Positions 60,534-64,000 of a stretch of DNA of 64,000 nucleotides are shown in pieces. Position 1 is the stretch's first letter, and every line of letters begins with the position of its first letter. The DNA is taken from NCBI GenBank assembly GCA_937967505.1, contig CALCJM010000004.1, positions 21,389 through 85,388 of the forward strand, given 5' to 3'. The notes beneath the pieces are model-generated. The model saw nothing but the letters and a program-made list of their open reading frames with translations, was not told the origin of the DNA and made no database searches. The position numbers and the translations under genes were made by a program. This stretch comes from an uncultured Pirellulaceae bacterium. Its GTDB lineage: Bacteria; Planctomycetota; Planctomycetia; Pirellulales; Pirellulaceae.

Positions 60534-62297
60534 TCATTGCACTGGAGTTGATGGCGCTGACTTTTCAATAAACTTGCTACGAGTGATTTCACGAAGCCTG
60601 AGAAAGCGCTCTTCAATCTGACCCTTTGTGCTGTCATCAAAACCACCGTAACCAGCGACAAAGGCTTGGACTTGGTAGGTTGCACGGTTGAAGAACTGGG
60701 TACGGATTCGACCGGAAAGCCGATTTTTGATTCCCGAGATAAAGTACATCAGCGGGTTCCATGATGCGGGCGGGTTAACCGGTGCTCCCGCGGTGTTGAA
60801 CAGTGAAAATACAAGGAAAGAGTGTTCGCCGGTCGGTTTGTTGAATTCGGCGACAACATACGGCCACGAGACTTTTCCTGGTTGCCCATTGGTGTCAAGC
60901 ACTTCCAGTTCGGATTCCTTGCGCTGTCTCGAGAGCAGATTCCATCCACTGTTTTTGTAACATGTCGTCAGCTCGTGCCAGCCCGGGAAGGGCTGATCGA
61001 GAGATATCTGCGCCGTGCAGTTGGGAGCGCGGTAAGTCCATAGGTCAGACCTTTTTCCAAGATCGCTGCCTCGTTCGCGACTGTCAATCTTGTAATCAAC
61101 CACGCTCCAATCATCCAGTTTGGCTGGGAGGTCCGTTTCTTCAAACGGTTTGGTGACATCGAGGTCGAAGAAACGCACACTGTGTCGTTCATTGGTGAAG
61201 GCATAGAATACGTCCCAACTGCTCCAGATCCCGCCAAGTGCCAACAGGCCACAGATCGACCATATCGCGGTACGACCCGCTTGCGTAATTGGTTTTCGCC
61301 CGCGTCGTTTGCGCGGGGCCGTTTGATCGTCAAGATTCTTTCCCGCAACAAGGTTGTTCCAGAATTTGGTAAAGAATTTTCCAAACGGTCCGGAACGACC
61401 TGTTTCGGTATCGACTGGGCCAAACAGAAACGACAGAAACTGGTCGGTACTAAGCAGCATCAGCGCACCGACGATTAATGTTCCCCAACCTAGCATCGCG
61501 TGAGGAAATCCATGGGCGACATCAATGTCCGCCTGATCCAGCACGGGAATCAGGAAGATGCGCACGGTATTCATGAACAGGGCCCAGAATACAGCGGAGG
61601 CCAACAGCACGACGCTTCGAAAAAAAGGACGACGAAATGCGACGATAAACACAACCGCAATAAATACCAGTGTAAAGAATGACTGCACACCACTACAGGC
61701 CTGCTCAATTCCGTAGCTCGCACGTCCGGGGACCTGAATGACGGTTCCGTCCATGTGGTGCCCGAGGCCGGCAAGATCCAGCAGTCGACTGGTGCAGATT
61801 GCGCTGTAGTACTGTAGTTTCGTAATCAGCGCGACATCCAACCCCGAGGGTAGGGTTAGAAACACAAACATTGGCAGGCTTGCCGGCCAAAGGCTTTTTA
61901 ATGTCTCTTTGTCAACAGTTCGGGCCAGCAGACTGGCAATCAACAGCATCACGCTGCCGGCGGCGGCGGACGGGAATTTAAATAAGACGCAGGCGATCGC
62001 GAACATAAGCCCCAGCACCAATAGCGCATCGCTGGTGACACTGCGATGAAATGGCATCTTGGCTTCTTTGGGCCAACGCATCCAAGCAATGATAACGGTT
62101 GCCAAAATCGCGAATGGAAACGTTTGATAGTGAGGTTTGTCCAGATACAGATTGCGACTGTACAAAAGCAGCATTGGAAGTTGTGCACCAATGGCAATCG
62201 CATAAGGTAGCGCAATTGACTTCCAGTTGACTGAACGATTGGCCGACATGGTGTCGCGCGATACAGAAGGGGGGGCATTGGGAGAGGTTGAGGCCAT
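60534..62297 (-). CDS. Exosortase fused to a C-terminal EpsI-like domain
   Basis: The 587-residue protein has about eight membrane segments (residues 25-300) with the exosortase triad: Cys in YGIEQACSGVQSFFTLVF, Arg in ALFMNTVRIFLIPVLDQ and His in DVAHGFPHAMLGWGTL. After a basic linker (RKRRGRKP) and one more membrane segment comes an outside domain of about 230 residues resembling EpsI/DUF3485, with WTYRAPNCTAQISLDQPFPG followed by WHELTTCYKNSGWN. Exosortases cleave PEP-CTERM tails and hand the protein to the surface or matrix; the PEP-CTERM protein at the left edge is one candidate substrate. The arrangement fits planctomycete exosortases. A start 17 codons later (MSANRSVNW) is possible. 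Location in an exopolysaccharide locus is typical. Confidence 0.9.
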   Translation of the reverse strand: MASTSPNAPPSVSRDTMSANRSVNWKSIALPYAIAIGAQLPMLLLYSRNLYLDKPHYQTFPFAILATVIIAWMRWPKEAKMPFHRSVTSDALLVLGLMFAIACVLFKFPSAAAGSVMLLIASLLARTVDKETLKSLWPASLPMFVFLTLPSGLDVALITKLQYYSAICTSRLLDLAGLGHHMDGTVIQVPGRASYGIEQACSGVQSFFTLVFIAVVFIVAFRRPFFRSVVLLASAVFWALFMNTVRIFLIPVLDQADIDVAHGFPHAMLGWGTLIVGALMLLSTDQFLSFLFGPVDTETGRSGPFGKFFTKFWNNLVAGKNLDDQTAPRKRRGRKPITQAGRTAIWSICGLLALGGIWSSWDVFYAFTNERHSVRFFDLDVTKPFEETDLPAKLDDWSVVDYKIDSRERGSDLGKRSDLWTYRAPNCTAQISLDQPFPGWHELTTCYKNSGWNLLSRQRKESELEVLDTNGQPGKVSWPYVVAEFNKPTGEHSFLVFSLFNTAGAPVNPPASWNPLMYFISGIKNRLSGRIRTQFFNRATYQVQAFVAGYGGFDDSTKGQIEERFLRLREITRSKFIEKSAPSTPVQ

Positions 62298-62323
62298 CGT
62301 GGTGTCCGGTTCGAAAACTTTTC

Positions 62324-62339
62324 ATTCACCAAGGTGAAT
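62324..62339. promoter_or_regulatory. Palindrome upstream of the exosortase gene
   Basis: ATTCACC-AA-GGTGAAT, 7-base perfect arms, lies 27 bases before the exosortase start at 62297. It may be an operator. The rest of the 293-base gap up to the dehydrogenase stop shows nothing definite. Confidence 0.3.
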
Positions 62340-62590
62340 GGTTGAGTGATTGGAATAGAGAGAGGGTTGAAGGAACGAATTCTCTCAAAGAGCAAACCAA
62401 TGTTGTCATTATTTAACAACCCGAAAGCTTCGCAAGGCGAAATTCGTGTGAGGCAACCCTAAAACCTACCATTAACTACCGGCAAAATTACCCAAGCACC
62501 GCCGGGTTTCTGTCGTTGCGGACCAAGCCCTATGCTATCGCTGAGTGTTCTATCGTGGGGTGTTCCTTACCGTACAATCTCGAAAATTGT

Positions 62591-63895
62591 TCAGGATTTA
62601 CCGATGGAGTGCACTTCGAACCCAAAACCTGCCAGAATCTTGCGATCAAGCAGGTTGCGGCCATCGAACAAAAAGGCGGGCTTTCTCATGGATTGATAGA
62701 CGGAGGCAAAATCAGAAGTCGTGAATTCGTCCCATTCGGTCAAAACGACGATCGCGTGGGCTCCTAAAGCTGCGGATTCGGCACTGTCGGCGACTTGGAC
62801 GTTGGACTCAATCAGCTTCCGATTATTTTCTGAAAGTTCTCCGGATCCGTTCGTCATCAGGGCGGCCAAATCGTGTTTGATTTTGTCCAGGCTTACTTGC
62901 GGGTCGTAGATAGTTAGCTTGGCACGTTCTTCCAGCAGGTCACGGCAAACATAGATGGCTGCCGACTCACGTGTGTCATTGGTGTCCTTCTTGAATGCGA
63001 ATCCCCAAACCGCAATTTTCTTGTCAGACACGGTGTTGAACATGGTGGTGACGATACGGGTCGAAAACCTGCGTTTTTGGTAATCGTTCATGACGATCAC
63101 CTGTTCCCAGTATTTGGCGACTTCATGCAGGCCAAAATGCTCGCAAAGGTAAACCAGATTCAAGATGTCTTTTTGAAAGCAGCTGCCACCAAAGCCAACG
63201 GAGGACTTCAGGAACTTTGGGCCAATTCGAGAGTCCGTTCCGATCGCGTTTGCGACTTCATCAATATCGGCCCCTGTTGCCTCACAAAGTGCACTGATGG
63301 CGTTGATCGAGGAGACACGTTGAGCCAGAAATGCGTTGGCCGTTAATTTTGAGAGTTCGCTACTCCACAGGTTAGTGCGGAGAATTCTCTCGGGTTCGAC
63401 CCAACGGCCATAGATTCCTGCCAGTTGCTCAATGGCCTCGCTGCATTCGCCCCCAATTAGTACACGGTCGGGATTGAGCAAGTCCTTGATCGCCGTTCCT
63501 TCGGCGAGAAACTCTGGATTGGACAAAACACTAAACGAAGCATTGGGGTTGGTCGCGGATTTCAGTATCCGTTTGACCGCTTCTGCGGTGCGCACCGGGA
63601 GGGTTGATTTTTCAACCACAATTTTATGACTGTTTGAATTTTGTGCGATTTGTCGTGCACATTTTTCCACAAATTCGAGGTTTGCTGCTCTACCGGCCCC
63701 GATGCCAAACGTTTTGGTTGGCGTGTTCACCGAAATGAAGATCACATTGGAACTTTCGATCGTTGCGGCGACCTCCGTTGTGAAAAAAAGATTTCTCCCC
63801 CGCGCCTCTTTGACCACCTCGGTCAATCCCGGTTCGTAGATGGGAAGCGCATCGCTGTTCCAGGCGGCAATGCGCGATTCATCTACGGGCCAAAC
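62591..63895 (-). pseudogene. UDP-glucose 6-dehydrogenase, 5'-truncated
   Basis: From [20 protein letters not shown] onward this is a good UDP-glucose dehydrogenase of the larger, animal-like group: [58 protein letters not shown], the catalytic Cys in [19 protein letters not shown], and [19 protein letters not shown]. The family starts with about 35 more residues containing the GxGYVGG NAD loop. Here an in-frame TAG at 63896-63898 lies just before [10 protein letters not shown], and none of the three upstream frames encodes the missing part. A TTG at 63826 could start a shorter protein, but it would lack NAD binding. A rearrangement or sequence error is likely. Confidence 0.8.
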
Positions 63896-64000
63896 CTAGA
63901 GGGCGCTCGCAACCACGAGCTGTAGGCACACCACATTTAGACAAGAGAGCACGTACGCAAGAATAATCAATGTCCAATCAAACACGCCGAGCGGAACATT
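63896..64000 (-). CDS. Possible end of an unknown membrane protein (cut by window edge)
   Basis: The frame upstream of the TAG that precedes the truncated dehydrogenase is open to the window edge. It reads NVPLGVFDWTLIILAYVLSC then LNVVCLQLVVASAL, a single hydrophobic segment. It may be the C-terminus of a membrane protein or sequence joined here by the rearrangement that removed the dehydrogenase N-terminus. Too short to identify. Confidence 0.25.
   Translation of the reverse strand, partial: NVPLGVFDWTLIILAYVLSCLNVVCLQLVVASAL

Overview
The window reads as a piece of a Planctomycetota chromosome, most likely from the Pirellulales. The basis is a VPEP-type PEP-CTERM tail, an exosortase fused to an EpsI-like domain, a degraded gene that resembles the planctomycete TIGR03790 family, and loosely spaced genes with variable ATG/GTG/TTG starts. 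No rRNA, tRNA or CRISPR array was seen by eye.

Positions 1-13.7 kb hold unlinked housekeeping and metabolic genes. They are the end of a PEP-CTERM surface protein, a fused HyuA-HyuB/5-oxoprolinase-like enzyme, ilvB-ilvN, an exonuclease/endonuclease/phosphatase-fold protein with altered catalytic residues, a polytopic membrane protein, a rhomboid-fold protein that lacks both the catalytic Ser and His, a single-domain parvulin, and a secreted alkaline phosphatase.

Positions 13.8-20.1 kb form a divergent sugar-acid module. A YjhG-type aldonate dehydratase and a GntP permease face a fumarylacetoacetase-fold dehydratase and a 2-oxoglutarate-semialdehyde dehydrogenase. Together they give the lower part of an oxidative non-phosphorylating (Weimberg-type) pentose route ending in 2-oxoglutarate. 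Two short dyads lie in the shared promoter gap. A PAS histidine kinase with an HD-GYP response regulator (20.2-23.3 kb) and surE (23.5-24.3 kb) follow.

From 24.3 kb to the right edge nearly everything is on the minus strand and belongs to one large surface-polysaccharide locus. Read in the direction of transcription (right to left), it has a 5'-truncated UDP-glucose dehydrogenase and the exosortase. Next comes an eight-gene, tightly coupled nonulosonic-acid operon resembling the Campylobacter legionaminate genes: WbpM-like 4,6-dehydratase, LegC aminotransferase, Gfo/Idh oxidoreductase, CMP-sugar synthetase, PtmA-like SDR, NeuB-type synthase, NeuC-type 2-epimerase, and a PtmE-like CBS-nucleotidyltransferase. 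Then come fcl and gmd (GDP-fucose), a pyruvyltransferase, an FkbM-like protein, a Wzx flippase, GT61, GT2, a Wzy-like polymerase and GT4 enzymes. They are followed by two methyltransferases, a bi-domain oxidoreductase, a heparinase II/III-like protein and wecC/wecB. The left end has an FAD/Fe-S oxidase and a nucleotide-sugar epimerase. The gene set predicts a Wzx/Wzy-made polymer carrying ManNAcA-type uronic acid, fucose and a legionaminic-like acid, possibly pyruvylated and methylated.

The locus shows clear signs of decay and rearrangement: a frameshifted IS3-type transposase remnant, a possible methyltransferase tail, a multiply broken TIGR03790-like gene, the truncated dehydrogenase, tandem repeats, and a dispersed intergenic repeat present twice.
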